Positions 1 through 7,997 of a stretch of DNA of 64,000 nucleotides are shown here, one piece after another. The notes under the pieces were generated by a model. That model searched no databases and was not told the origin of the DNA. It saw nothing but the letters and a program-made list of their open reading frames with translations. Position 1 is the first letter of the stretch. Each line of letters begins with the position of its first letter. The stretch comes from JAJECS01 sp965219705. Lineage in GTDB: Bacteria > Chloroflexota > UBA11872. The stretch spans positions 3,100,001-3,164,000 of the forward strand of contig OZ244789.1 in assembly GCA_965219705.1 (NCBI GenBank). Reading direction: 5' to 3'. The position numbers were made by a program, and so were the translations under genes.

Positions 1-1039
1 GTGCGAGCCGGAAATTCGTCTCGCGCCCGGTGTGGTTGTGGCCGGTGACGCCGCGAGTGGGCATCTGCACGGCGCGGCCGTCACGACCGTGCGGGCCGAC
101 GTCGGTGACCCGGGTGGTGCCGATGTCCTTGCTGAAGTCCCAGGCGGCGACCAGCCCGGCCACCGCCAGCGAGTCGCCGCCGCGCGCGAGGGCCCCGATC
201 TCGTCGGCTGAGAGCGCACGGTCGTAGACGCGGGGCACGTCGATCTTGCCGTTGAAGTGGGAATTCGTAAGCACGGCGCCGCCCTCATGGGACTCGAGGG
301 CGGCGGCCATGACCAGCGGCGCGCCCTCCGACGGCCGCGCACGGTCCGCCGTCATGGGCGGCTGATGTGCCAGGACCTCCTGCAGGGCGGAGCCATGCTC
401 CATGCCCTCCAACGTTCGCTGATGGTCCACCAGCGGCGTTTCGCCGGCCGACTGGGCGCCGGGCAGGGTCATGGTCGCGTAACCGCGGCCGCGTTCCACC
501 GGCCAGGGATGCTTGGGGATTTGATAGACGCTGAGCCGCTGCGAGGCGGCATCGTAGGTCATGGCCGCGAACGTCCACTGATGCTCGAGCAACTGCGTCA
601 CGGCGCCGGCGATCGCCCGACCGCCCGCTCCGTCGCCAATCACCGCCTGAAGATCGCCGCCGATTCCCACAAAAAGGCCATAGCCGGAACTCGCCGGAGC
701 CTCGAGGCCATGCGTGACGATGGCTTGCGCCTCCTCCTTGACGGGCGTCGTGGGCATGATCCAAGCCGTGAACGTGAAGCTGTCGAGTTCGCCCAGCACG
801 TCGGCATAGGGAATCTGCACGCTGGAGCCAGTGCGGATGGCCTGCTCGCGGCCGGCGTACTCGCCGCCGACGGCGGATTCGACCAGAGGGGCTTTGAACC
901 CGGGCCCGCGGGGATTGTCGTCGCAATGCACCAGCCGGACGAGGTCCGCCCGGTAGGTGGGATGCGCACTGCTGACCATGAAGCGCACCGTGTCCCCGGG
1001 CGCCGTGTGCAGGGGATCGCAGTAGCCGACGATCTTCAT
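1..1039 (-). CDS. N,N-dimethylformamidase large-subunit-like protein, C-terminus cut off by window edge
   Basis: The reading frame opens at an ATG at 1039 and runs off the left edge with no stop, giving 346 codons. The N-terminus (MKIVGYCDPL, then RFMVSS, YRADLVRLVHCDDNP and GFKAPLVES) matches the beta-sandwich that opens the large subunit of N,N-dimethylformamidase-type amidohydrolases. Next comes a LamG/concanavalin-like segment (about residues 85-290), recognisable by SFTFTAWIMPT, WTFAAMTYD and RVYDRALSADEIGAL. The catalytic C-terminal part, expected in a protein of about 700 residues, lies outside the window. The family hydrolyses small amides, but many distant members have unknown substrates. 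The gene sits 109 bases downstream of the Gfo/Idh/MocA gene on the same strand and could be co-transcribed. Family assignment is good; substrate unknown. Confidence 0.75.
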   Translation of the reverse strand, partial: MKIVGYCDPLHTAPGDTVRFMVSSAHPTYRADLVRLVHCDDNPRGPGFKAPLVESAVGGEYAGREQAIRTGSSVQIPYADVLGELDSFTFTAWIMPTTPVKEEAQAIVTHGLEAPASSGYGLFVGIGGDLQAVIGDGAGGRAIAGAVTQLLEHQWTFAAMTYDAASQRLSVYQIPKHPWPVERGRGYATMTLPGAQSAGETPLVDHQRTLEGMEHGSALQEVLAHQPPMTADRARPSEGAPLVMAAALESHEGGAVLTNSHFNGKIDVPRVYDRALSADEIGALARGGDSLAVAGLVAAWDFSKDIGTTRVTDVGPHGRDGRAVQMPTRGVTGHNHTGRETNFRLA

Positions 1040-1148
1040 GCCTCACCGGTCCTTTGTTGCCGATTCCAGCGAAACGCCCACAGGGCGCGGCGCCCAGAAT
1101 GCCGCAGAACGCCCTCGCGTGCAGACACGGCGTCGAGATGTGGCCGGG

Positions 1149-2162
1149 CTACGCCACCATCTGCGGATGGCCGTGCGCGGCCGAAGCATACGCCGCGTGC
1201 ACCACGCGCAGCGCCGCGAGGCCGTCCGCGGCCGATAGCAGCGGCTCGATCTCGCCCAGGCAAGCACGCAGCGCCTCGGACACCCAGGCCGTGTAGGGTG
1301 CGCCCCGATCCTCGTAGAGCGTCCGCCGTACTCGCGCGTCGTCCCCGCGGCCCGAACACCACACGAGCCTGGGCGCTGCGGCGGCGTCGGTCTGAATCCA
1401 TCCCCGCGAGCCGTAGATCGTCAAGCCCTGATGCCCCTTCTCCTCCATGAGATAGCCGGAGAACAGCGACGCCAACGCTCCGCCGGAGAGTCGCATGTTG
1501 ACGAGGGCCAGGTCCTCGACGTCGATGGGCGCGCCGCCCACCACGCCAGTAAGCGCCTGCACTTGCTCGATGTCGCGGCCCGTGACGTAGCGGATGACGT
1601 CCACGAAGTGAATCCCCAGCCAGACCAAATGGCCGCCCCCGGCCTTGGCGCGCTCAAAGGTCCAGTCGGGCTCAGTGAGCTCCTGGATGCGGGTCTGGTC
1701 CGCCACCTGCACCGCCCGCACGGCATATAGCTCCCCGATGCCGCCCTCGGCGATGATGCGCCGGGCGTCGTTCATGTCCGGGCGCATCCGGTTCGCCAGG
1801 GCGAGCATCAAGGGCACGCCCTTGTCGTCCGCGAGCCGCGCCAGCGGCGCGAAGTCGTCTGGATGCACGCAGGCCGGTTTCTCCGCCATGATCGGCACGC
1901 CGGCGTTGAGCAGTGCCTCGATCACCGGCGGCGAATTCGCCGCGACCAGCGTCACGATGGCCATGTCGGGGCGCACCGCTGCCAGCAAATCATCGACGGT
2001 TGCGTGACGGCCCACGAGCTTCGGGCCGATCAGGCCGAGCACCCCGTCGGCGCCGTCATCGACCACGTGCGCGGCGTCGATCCGCTCCACGTCGCGGATA
2101 GCCTCGGCATAGGGGTGCCGATGCTTGGCTTCGGACTCGGTAATGAACGCGACGGTGGCCAA
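1149..2162 (-). CDS. Gfo/Idh/MocA family oxidoreductase
   Basis: A 337-residue NAD(P)-dependent sugar or inositol dehydrogenase-type protein. The EKP motif, which carries the cofactor-contacting lysine, is at residues 94-96 (MAEKPACVH), and GGGHLVWLGIHFVD at about 175-188 is the usual substrate-site signature with its histidine. The N-terminus (VAFITESEAKHRHPYAE) lacks the classical glycine-rich GxGxxG loop, so cofactor binding may be atypical. The start is a TTG at 2162 preceded by AGGGA at a suitable distance; I see no better ATG. It probably oxidises a sugar or sugar derivative. A second member of the family is at 33526-34614, with modest resemblance. Confidence 0.85.
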   Translation of the reverse strand: MATVAFITESEAKHRHPYAEAIRDVERIDAAHVVDDGADGVLGLIGPKLVGRHATVDDLLAAVRPDMAIVTLVAANSPPVIEALLNAGVPIMAEKPACVHPDDFAPLARLADDKGVPLMLALANRMRPDMNDARRIIAEGGIGELYAVRAVQVADQTRIQELTEPDWTFERAKAGGGHLVWLGIHFVDVIRYVTGRDIEQVQALTGVVGGAPIDVEDLALVNMRLSGGALASLFSGYLMEEKGHQGLTIYGSRGWIQTDAAAAPRLVWCSGRGDDARVRRTLYEDRGAPYTAWVSEALRACLGEIEPLLSAADGLAALRVVHAAYASAAHGHPQMVA

Positions 2163-2353
2163 GAAGCTGTCCCTTCACTGAGCGCACCCGGCGTGCACGC
2201 TAGATAGTCTATGCCCGCCTCGGCATGCCCAGGAATCGCAGGTGCTCGGCCCGGCAGCGGGGATGACATGCGCAATTGCGGCGGACCGTTGCGGCTATGT
2301 CCTGGATTTCTTTGCGTGGGAATCGCGGAAGAGGCACGGGAATGCTGGAGGGG

Positions 2354-2614
2354 TTACATAGGGCGGTAGGCGCCGCGACGGTGGGCGACGCGGACGACAA
2401 GGACGACCAGTTCGTCGTCGAGCAGCTCATACAGGATGCGGTAGTCGCCAACGCGCAGGCGGCGCAGACCGCGTAGCCCGCCCTTGAGAGCGCTGCCTGC
2501 CAACGGCTGTCTGCCGAGGCCGTCGATAGCATGGACCAAACTCGTCCTCGCCGGTTGGGGGATTCGTGCCAGTTCTCGAGCCGCGCTGCGCTTAATCCGA
2601 ACCGAGTAGCTCAC
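2354..2614 (-). CDS. RelE/ParE-family toxin
   Basis: An 86-residue basic protein with the RelE/ParE fold pattern: YSVRIKRSAARELARIP at the N-terminus, LKGGLRGLRRLRVGDYRILYEL in the middle and VLVVRVAHRRGAYRPM at the end. The R..DYRI.Y core and the C-terminal basic tail are typical of mRNA-cleaving RelE toxins. The GTG start at 2614 lies inside the end of the antitoxin gene (overlap 2592-2614), the usual antitoxin-first, coupled arrangement. Target not shown by the sequence; ribosome-dependent mRNA cleavage is the family expectation. Confidence 0.9.
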   Translation of the reverse strand: MSYSVRIKRSAARELARIPQPARTSLVHAIDGLGRQPLAGSALKGGLRGLRRLRVGDYRILYELLDDELVVLVVRVAHRRGAYRPM

Positions 2615-2813
2615 GCCTGACCTCGTCCCAGTCCAGCACGGGGTCCGCGGGATCCCGCAGCCGGTCTAGCGCTAAGGACAGGTCGTCGAAGTTCTCCAGG
2701 TATTGCTCCAGCGCCTGGCGGACCACCGCGGCGCGGCTGCGCTTGAGCGTCGCGGCCGCCGCGTCCAGCGATTCCGCCAAGTCGTCGGGCACACGCGCGG
2801 TGATTTGAGTCAT
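2592..2813 (-). CDS. Ribbon-helix-helix antitoxin of a RelE-type module
   Basis: A 73-residue acidic protein. The N-terminus MTQITARVPDDLAESLDAAA and the segment LKRSRAAVVRQALEQYL form a ribbon-helix-helix DNA-binding domain; the acidic tail (DDLSLALDRLRDPADPVLDWDE) would wrap the toxin. The ATG at 2813 has GGAG a short distance upstream. It should neutralise the toxin at 2354-2614 and repress its own operon, probably through the palindrome at 2862-2886. Confidence 0.9.
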   Translation of the reverse strand: MTQITARVPDDLAESLDAAAATLKRSRAAVVRQALEQYLENFDDLSLALDRLRDPADPVLDWDEVRRELLGSD

Positions 2814-2861
2814 GGCGCATTCTCCAGGTTATGGCGCATCATCCGTGATGGCGTGTCATTC

Positions 2862-2886
2862 CAATCAATGTCATTGGCATTGATTG
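2862..2886. promoter_or_regulatory. Perfect 9-bp palindrome upstream of the toxin-antitoxin operon
   Basis: CAATCAATG at 2862-2870 and its exact reverse complement CATTGATTG at 2878-2886 are separated by 7 bases. The site ends 49 bases upstream of the antitoxin start in a short AT-rich intergenic stretch. Ribbon-helix-helix antitoxins normally bind such inverted repeats in their own promoter, so this is a candidate operator. Binding is inferred from position and symmetry only. Confidence 0.5.
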
Positions 2887-2916
2887 ATTTACAATAACGC
2901 CGGGAACGCCGCCAGT

Positions 2917-4209
2917 CTATGCTTGCGGCACCGTCAGCGGCGCGAGCATTTCGTCGGTGATGTAGCGGCCGACGCCGAACAGCTTGCGGTCGGAATACCA
3001 GAGGATGCGCTCGCCTGCGCGCTCCGTGACGCTGGAGTACATCGACAGCCAGGGCCGGTAGTGCGGCGCCACGCCCACGCCGTCGGTGTCGAACAGCAGC
3101 AGCGGCTCGCTGAACCAGATCGGTTGGTGGGCGTTGGGGCGGAACTCGCCGACGGACAGAAACTGCGGCCGCCGGCTGTCGCTGTTGAGCGGGCCGAAGC
3201 CGTTGTAGCCCCAGCCGTCATGGTTTTGGAGGAGCTGGATGAAGCGCCCGTCGTGGAGGCGATAGAGCGGCGTGGGAGAAACCGGATTCTCCATGGGGTC
3301 GCCGCCATCGCGAAACCGCAGCATCTCGCTTGGTCGCCATGAGTGGCCGTCGTCGGCGGACACCGCGTACCAAATCTGCCCGTTGGGCGTGCGCATGCTG
3401 GCGAACAGGCGACCGTCCGGCAGCAGCACCAGGCCTGGCTCCTGGCAAAAGGAGTATCCGGCGGTGTACTCGGTGTCGAACATGACCGGTGACGAAACGA
3501 GATCGTCGCTGTCGGGCAGCCAGGTCAACTCCAGGTCTCGCGGGTCCGGCTCGTCGTCAATGTTCTCGAAGCGCAGGAACTCGACATGGCAGTCGCCGAC
3601 GCCGCGCGGCGCGCGGGCGCTGGCCGGCGTGCGCCGCCGCACGCGCTCCGACGTCCAGCGCGTGATGCCCACCAGGTGCTTGTTGTTGCGATCGCGAATC
3701 GGCTTCTGCCACACGATGCACGAGGCTCCCGCTTTGGGATCCGGCAGGTCGAAACGGGTGTGCCGGAATGGGATCTGCACGTTGCCGTCGGCCCAGGTGC
3801 GGCCGTCGTCGTCCGACACCTTGCATTCCAGGAACGAACAGGTGTACCCGTCGCCCAGGCCGGTGCTGCGGTTGTAGAAGCAATAGATGCGCCCGCCGCG
3901 GCTCATGACGGGGAAGCCGAACGACGCGACCTGGCCCGGGTAGCGGCCGGGTCCGGCCAGCACGTCCGGGCCGGTCCAGGTTCGCCCACCGTCTTCGCTG
4001 CGGCGCACCATGATCGACTCGTCGGCGGCATGCTCCTTGGTGCAGTAGGTCCAGATGGCCAGCAGCGCGCCTTCGCGCGTGAGGCTGACCAGCACGTGAT
4101 CCACCGACTCCTGCCATTCCGGCGGCGCGGGCGGCAGGAAGAACACGAGATCGGGATTGGTACGCCGCCAATCGTCGGAGTAGGTGTGGTGCTGGCTCTC
4201 GTCAATCAT
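2917..4209 (-). CDS. BNR-repeat (sialidase-fold) protein, copy 1
   Basis: About 430 residues forming a six-bladed-propeller type protein of the exo-alpha-sialidase superfamily. Asp boxes are visible: SEDGGRTW at about 71-78, SDDDGRTW near 134-141 and SADDGHSW further on. No signal peptide is seen, so it is probably cytoplasmic. The ATG at 4209 is preceded by AAAGGAGG; a GTG at 4212 is an alternative. It is clearly paralogous to 11459-12796: both share the order RSED.GRTW, SDDDG.TW, ITRW and ILWY.DR near the C-terminus. I cannot confirm the arginine triad of true sialidases, so neuraminidase activity should not be assumed; many members act on other glycans or are non-catalytic. Confidence 0.75.
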   Translation of the reverse strand: MIDESQHHTYSDDWRRTNPDLVFFLPPAPPEWQESVDHVLVSLTREGALLAIWTYCTKEHAADESIMVRRSEDGGRTWTGPDVLAGPGRYPGQVASFGFPVMSRGGRIYCFYNRSTGLGDGYTCSFLECKVSDDDGRTWADGNVQIPFRHTRFDLPDPKAGASCIVWQKPIRDRNNKHLVGITRWTSERVRRRTPASARAPRGVGDCHVEFLRFENIDDEPDPRDLELTWLPDSDDLVSSPVMFDTEYTAGYSFCQEPGLVLLPDGRLFASMRTPNGQIWYAVSADDGHSWRPSEMLRFRDGGDPMENPVSPTPLYRLHDGRFIQLLQNHDGWGYNGFGPLNSDSRRPQFLSVGEFRPNAHQPIWFSEPLLLFDTDGVGVAPHYRPWLSMYSSVTERAGERILWYSDRKLFGVGRYITDEMLAPLTVPQA

Positions 4210-4284
4210 CACCGCGCGCCTCCTTTGCCGGGGGCGTCGCCCCGATGTCCGAGCATGAGCCTCTTGCCAGCGGCGAGGACGGGA

Positions 4285-5046
4285 TCATAGCCCACGCCGC
4301 CGACGCCGACGGCCGCCGCGTTGGGTGGATGCGCGGAGCTCGCGACCGGCGCGGCGCTCGCGCGCAAGCCGCACTTGCGAATCCTTGCGCGCCAACCGTA
4401 TCTGCGTCGCCACCTCGGCCTGACGCCGCTCCCGCCAGATTTCGGCCAGCCCGCCATAGAACAAGAGGTAGGCGACCCCGAGCAGCAGCAGGAACCATTG
4501 CTGAATTCCCAGGATCCGGCGAAACCCAATGACGTTTACCACGACGAGGGCCGAGAGGCCCGTGGGTATGCCGTAGCCCATTCGCACCAGGCCGCTCACG
4601 ATGATGAACAGCAGGGGCAGCTGCGGACTGTCAAGACGCCGCAGCGGAATGGCGATGGCGGCGTGCAGCAGGCCGCTCAAGAAGGCCCAGGTCCCTGCGA
4701 GCCCGACAAAAACCTCGGGCGGGACGGACGCCGGCCACACCACCTGCCAAAACAGGATGGCCACAATGCCCGCGGCGGCGGCCAGCACGGCGTCCGCCAC
4801 GACCAGGACTCGCGCCGGTCGCAACTCCCGCACCGCCAGCGCCACCAGCAGCGCCAAGGCGCCATCCGCGAGCGCAAAGATGCCGAAGATGATGGCCGGC
4901 GGCGCCACGACGCCTTGAGGCCAAAGGAGGCCAATCTGGGCGTTGGCGTAGAGCAACGGCACCACGGCGCGCAGCATGAGTAGCCACCACCGTGATCGGG
5001 GAACCAATTCGGCCGGCGCGTCCGTCGCGGAAGCCTGAGTCGTCAC
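4285..5046 (-). CDS. Multi-pass membrane protein, HdeD/DUF308-like
   Basis: A 253-residue protein with about seven hydrophobic segments between residues 22 and 200, then a strongly basic C-terminal tail (RERRQAEVATQIRLARK... ending in RRRRRRG). The pattern IIFGIFALADGALALLVAL resembles the HdeD/DUF308 family, whose members are membrane proteins of poorly known function, sometimes linked to acid tolerance. The C-terminal half of 7998-9236 carries the same arrangement (LIFGIFAVFDGALLLML), so the two are paralogues. The start is a GTG at 5046. It is divergent from the dioxygenase at 5106 with 59 bases between. Family call moderate; function unknown. Confidence 0.6.
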   Translation of the reverse strand: MTTQASATDAPAELVPRSRWWLLMLRAVVPLLYANAQIGLLWPQGVVAPPAIIFGIFALADGALALLVALAVRELRPARVLVVADAVLAAAAGIVAILFWQVVWPASVPPEVFVGLAGTWAFLSGLLHAAIAIPLRRLDSPQLPLLFIIVSGLVRMGYGIPTGLSALVVVNVIGFRRILGIQQWFLLLLGVAYLLFYGGLAEIWRERRQAEVATQIRLARKDSQVRLARERRAGRELRASTQRGGRRRRRRGL

Positions 5047-5105
5047 CGGCGCTCGCAGCGAGTTCGTGAGGGGTAGACTGCGGCGACGGCCCCGGGGGTG
5101 AATAC

Positions 5106-5882
5106 ATGGAAACGCTTACGCAGAATCAGGTCGACGCTTTCAACGAGAACGGCTTCTTGAGACTCGAAAAGGTCTTCGACGCCGAAACCGTCGCACGGCA
5201 GTCGCAAGAGCTCGAGCGGCTCATGCAAGAGTGGGCGACGCAGGGGCCGGGATGGAAGGGTCCATGGCGTCAAGCCTATATGACGGCCGAGGAAGACCAA
5301 CGCGCGCGCTTGGATATCTTGTCCGACCTGCCCTCATACTCCGAGGAGTTCTACCGCGCCGTGACCGACGACAAGCTCGTCGGCGCTGTGGCTGACCTGC
5401 TCGGCACCAGCGTCGAGTACCACCACACCGTGCTGCACGCCAAGGGACCGGAGATGGGCACGCCGTTCCCGATGCACCAGGACCATCCGTTCTATGCGCA
5501 TGAGGGACCCGGATACATCGACGCGCTGCTCCACATCGACGACGCCACGGAAGCCAATGGCTGCTTGAAGTTCCTACCCGAGAGCCACAAGCTCGGCCCA
5601 CTGCCCCACATCGGGCGCGTCGACTCGAAAGACACGCGCCCTCACCTTCCGGTGGATGAGTATCGGCTCGCTGACGCCGTTCCCGTTCCCGCCAACGCGG
5701 GGGACGTGGTCTTCATGAGCTATCTCACCGTCCATGGTTCGGATCCAAACCGAACCAATCAGTGGCGGCGCTTGGTTCGCACGGGCTACCGCGATCCCCA
5801 CAATGTGCAAATCGACGGGCACAACACCGGCGTTAAGGGGCTGATTCTGCGCGGCCAAAAGCGCAACCTCGCATTCGCGTAG
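5106..5882 (+). CDS. Phytanoyl-CoA dioxygenase family protein, copy 1
   Basis: A 258-residue Fe(II)/2-oxoglutarate oxygenase of the PhyH family. The iron ligands appear as H124-Q-D126 (PMHQDHPF) and H210 (YLTVHGSDPNRT); an arginine about 11-15 residues after H210 would hold 2-oxoglutarate. PESHKLGP before the second half is also typical. The length fits the bacterial family. Such enzymes hydroxylate unactivated carbons in lipids, amino acids or secondary metabolites; the substrate cannot be read from sequence. The stop lies 3 bases from the stop of the convergent nuclease-like gene. Two further members are at 35371 and 36318. Confidence 0.88.
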   Translation: METLTQNQVDAFNENGFLRLEKVFDAETVARQSQELERLMQEWATQGPGWKGPWRQAYMTAEEDQRARLDILSDLPSYSEEFYRAVTDDKLVGAVADLLGTSVEYHHTVLHAKGPEMGTPFPMHQDHPFYAHEGPGYIDALLHIDDATEANGCLKFLPESHKLGPLPHIGRVDSKDTRPHLPVDEYRLADAVPVPANAGDVVFMSYLTVHGSDPNRTNQWRRLVRTGYRDPHNVQIDGHNTGVKGLILRGQKRNLAFA

Positions 5883-5885
5883 CCG

Positions 5886-6980
5886 TCAGCTCGTTTCAGG
5901 CTGCGAGCGGCCTGGGCCACCGGGTGCTTGCGATCTCTCAAATCGAGGGTTGATCGTCCGTCCGATGCGTTCGATCTGATCGACCACGTTGGCCAGCACG
6001 GCCTCGTACTCGACGCCCACCCGCAGGTGAATCGCAACGTAGTTCTCGTCGCTCGACAGCAGCAGCGCGCGGCGTATCTCATCCAGGGTGATTGGGGTCT
6101 TGGTCTTCTTGCGCGCCAATTCAGAGAAGACCAGCCACAGAGGGGTATCGCCCTGCTGGGTCCAGAGGCCGAAGTTGACTCCAAACCACGCGCCGGCCCC
6201 GCACAGCAAGACGTGCCTTCCGTAACCATACGTTCGGGGCGTGACATTCAGGCCCTCCGTGCTCAGCCATCCAGCCTCTTCTCCACGGGAAGTCGCGGCG
6301 TCGATTAGAGGCCGCAGGCCGAGGATGCGGCGCGGGAACTCGGGCCCGAGTTCTTCCGATCGAATCGGCAGGAAGGCTTCCGAGTCCATCCGGTCGCAGA
6401 GCCCCTGCAGCTGGCGAATGTCCAATGCCGCCGCTGAATCTCCGGCCGAGCTCGCCCGGACGGCCATAGGGCCGAGCAAGTCCTCCCAACTGGTTTGCAT
6501 CAACCGGCATTCACCGCCTCCAACGGCAGCGCTTTGCTGGCCTGGCGCCTCCGACATTTCGAACTCTCCCTGCGCCCGCTGCCGCACCTCGGCCCAGAGC
6601 GTCTCGGACCTTGCCTTCGGCGCGACGAACAGCAACGCCGACGGTCCGGTCGCATCGCCTTGCATCAGTCGCCTGAGATACGCGTTCGGCTGCCCGGGCT
6701 GGAGTCCAGCCCAGAATTTTGCCTCGATGAGCAGGCGCTCCGCGCCGTGCTCGTCAAAACCAGCGAGATCCGGGCGACCCCCCTTCTCGTCGCTGACCTG
6801 AGTCGCCACCTGTTCGATGGGACCGATTTCAGAGCCGCCGGACCGGAGCACATCCCGCAGGGCGTCTCTGGCCGCCCGGGACTCGCGCAGGATGTACCCG
6901 AGGGCCTCGACCGCGATGTCTTCGGTATGGCCCTTAAGCCAGGGAGCAAGGTGGGCGAGCAGTGTCGAATCGGCGGCCAT
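5886..6980 (-). CDS. PD-(D/E)XK nuclease-like protein
   Basis: A 364-residue protein. Around residues 68-95 it has GGRPDLAGFDEHG followed by LLIEAKFWAGL: D71 and E86-x-K88 fit the PD-(D/E)XK metal site of restriction-type endonucleases, with Q97-P following as in several such families. The N-terminal helical segment (LAPWLKGHTEDIAVEALGYIL) and the remainder have no domain I can name. The start at 6980 was chosen because GGAGG stands just upstream; the frame is open further upstream but only by overlapping the DHDPS-family gene. It could be a solitary defence nuclease or a repair nuclease; no methyltransferase or other defence gene is adjacent. Confidence 0.65.
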   Translation of the reverse strand: MAADSTLLAHLAPWLKGHTEDIAVEALGYILRESRAARDALRDVLRSGGSEIGPIEQVATQVSDEKGGRPDLAGFDEHGAERLLIEAKFWAGLQPGQPNAYLRRLMQGDATGPSALLFVAPKARSETLWAEVRQRAQGEFEMSEAPGQQSAAVGGGECRLMQTSWEDLLGPMAVRASSAGDSAAALDIRQLQGLCDRMDSEAFLPIRSEELGPEFPRRILGLRPLIDAATSRGEEAGWLSTEGLNVTPRTYGYGRHVLLCGAGAWFGVNFGLWTQQGDTPLWLVFSELARKKTKTPITLDEIRRALLLSSDENYVAIHLRVGVEYEAVLANVVDQIERIGRTINPRFERSQAPGGPGRSQPETS

Positions 6981-7012
6981 GACTTGCGTCCTCCTACAAG
7001 CCCAACGGTTTG

Positions 7013-7924
7013 CTACTCGGCCGTCGCGCTTCCGAACACCTCGATCAGCTTGGCCCGCACGTTGTCGACCACCGCAGGCTCTGGGTGCGGGTAGGCGTGT
7101 CCGAGCAGGTTGTTCGGATATAGCCCCTGGAGATGGATGGCCGCCTTGATCGACGCCAGCCAGTCCTGGCTCGCGGCCCATAGGAGCCACGGGTCTTCGT
7201 ATTCAAAGACGAAGTCCCAGGCGTCGCTGGTGCGACCGGCCGCTACGTGTGAGTAGAACTCGTTGGCTAGGCGCGGCCGAATCGGGGCGATGGGGCACAG
7301 ATAGGCGGGCGAGCCCAGCGGATGCCCGAACATGAAGTTGCGCATCTGGCCGCCGCTGATCACGCCGAAGTCCTGATCGGCGGTGCCGCGCAGCAGCTCG
7401 TAATAGTCGTAGAACGGATGCCCGTCGTTCTTGATGCCGACCATGTTGGGCCGCGAGGCCAGCTCGATGGCTCCGTCGATTGGGAAGTTTCCCCCGGAGA
7501 GCAGCAGCAGCGGCACCTCGGCGGCGTCCTGCACCAGATCGAAGTAGCGCACCAGCACGTCGCGGCGCAACGTGAGCCAGCTGCTGAACTGAAGCTTCAC
7601 CGCGTCGGCGCCCACGCGGTCGGCGTGGACCAGGAACTCGCGCGTCACGGATGGCTTCCAGAGCCCGGAGGAGGCGATGAACAGCGCGCGTCCTTGATTG
7701 GCCTCGGCCACGACGGCGGTCAAGCGCCAGATCTCGTCGTCGCTCAGGCTGGCGAATTCGCTGCTGCCGGCCGTGAGCATGAGGATCGGCACGCCCTCGT
7801 CCGCCAGCCAATCGACGTAGCGCGCAATGGAGGGATAGTCCGGCGTGCCGTCGACGTTGAAGCACAAGTTGAGCGGAACGACCGGACCCTTCATGCGCGC
7901 GAGCACGTCCTGTGCGCGACTCAT
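7013..7924 (-). CDS. Dihydrodipicolinate synthase/N-acetylneuraminate lyase family protein, copy 1
   Basis: A 303-residue TIM-barrel aldolase or lyase. The Schiff-base lysine is K165 (MVGIKNDGHPF), and the N-terminal VVPLNLCFNVDGTPDY matches the usual opening strand and pyruvate-binding loop. The start MSRAQDV at 7924 is supported by a GGGGG-rich ribosome site and by homology; the longer open frame upstream overlaps the membrane-protein gene. Family members condense or cleave 2-oxo acids (dipicolinate, sialic acid, keto-deoxy sugar acids). In this catabolic neighbourhood a keto-sugar-acid aldolase is likelier than a lysine-biosynthesis enzyme. A paralogue is at 56793. Confidence 0.8.
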   Translation of the reverse strand: MSRAQDVLARMKGPVVPLNLCFNVDGTPDYPSIARYVDWLADEGVPILMLTAGSSEFASLSDDEIWRLTAVVAEANQGRALFIASSGLWKPSVTREFLVHADRVGADAVKLQFSSWLTLRRDVLVRYFDLVQDAAEVPLLLLSGGNFPIDGAIELASRPNMVGIKNDGHPFYDYYELLRGTADQDFGVISGGQMRNFMFGHPLGSPAYLCPIAPIRPRLANEFYSHVAAGRTSDAWDFVFEYEDPWLLWAASQDWLASIKAAIHLQGLYPNNLLGHAYPHPEPAVVDNVRAKLIEVFGSATAE

Positions 7925-7997
7925 GCCTGCCCCCGAGAATCTTGACGCGACATCCGGCGCGCAGTGTGACACCGGCGTAGGCGCGAGGCCAGCGGCC

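Noticed and set aside
257..1450. A 397-codon plus-strand open frame at the left end
   Set aside because: Shadow of the dimethylformamidase-like and Gfo/Idh/MocA genes, which have recognisable motifs on the minus strand.
2917..4209. Calling the BNR proteins true sialidases in a sialic acid pathway with the DHDPS-family proteins as N-acetylneuraminate lyases
   Set aside because: The arginine triad and catalytic residues could not be confirmed, no signal peptides are present, and no other sialic acid genes (kinase, epimerase, deacetylase) are in the window.
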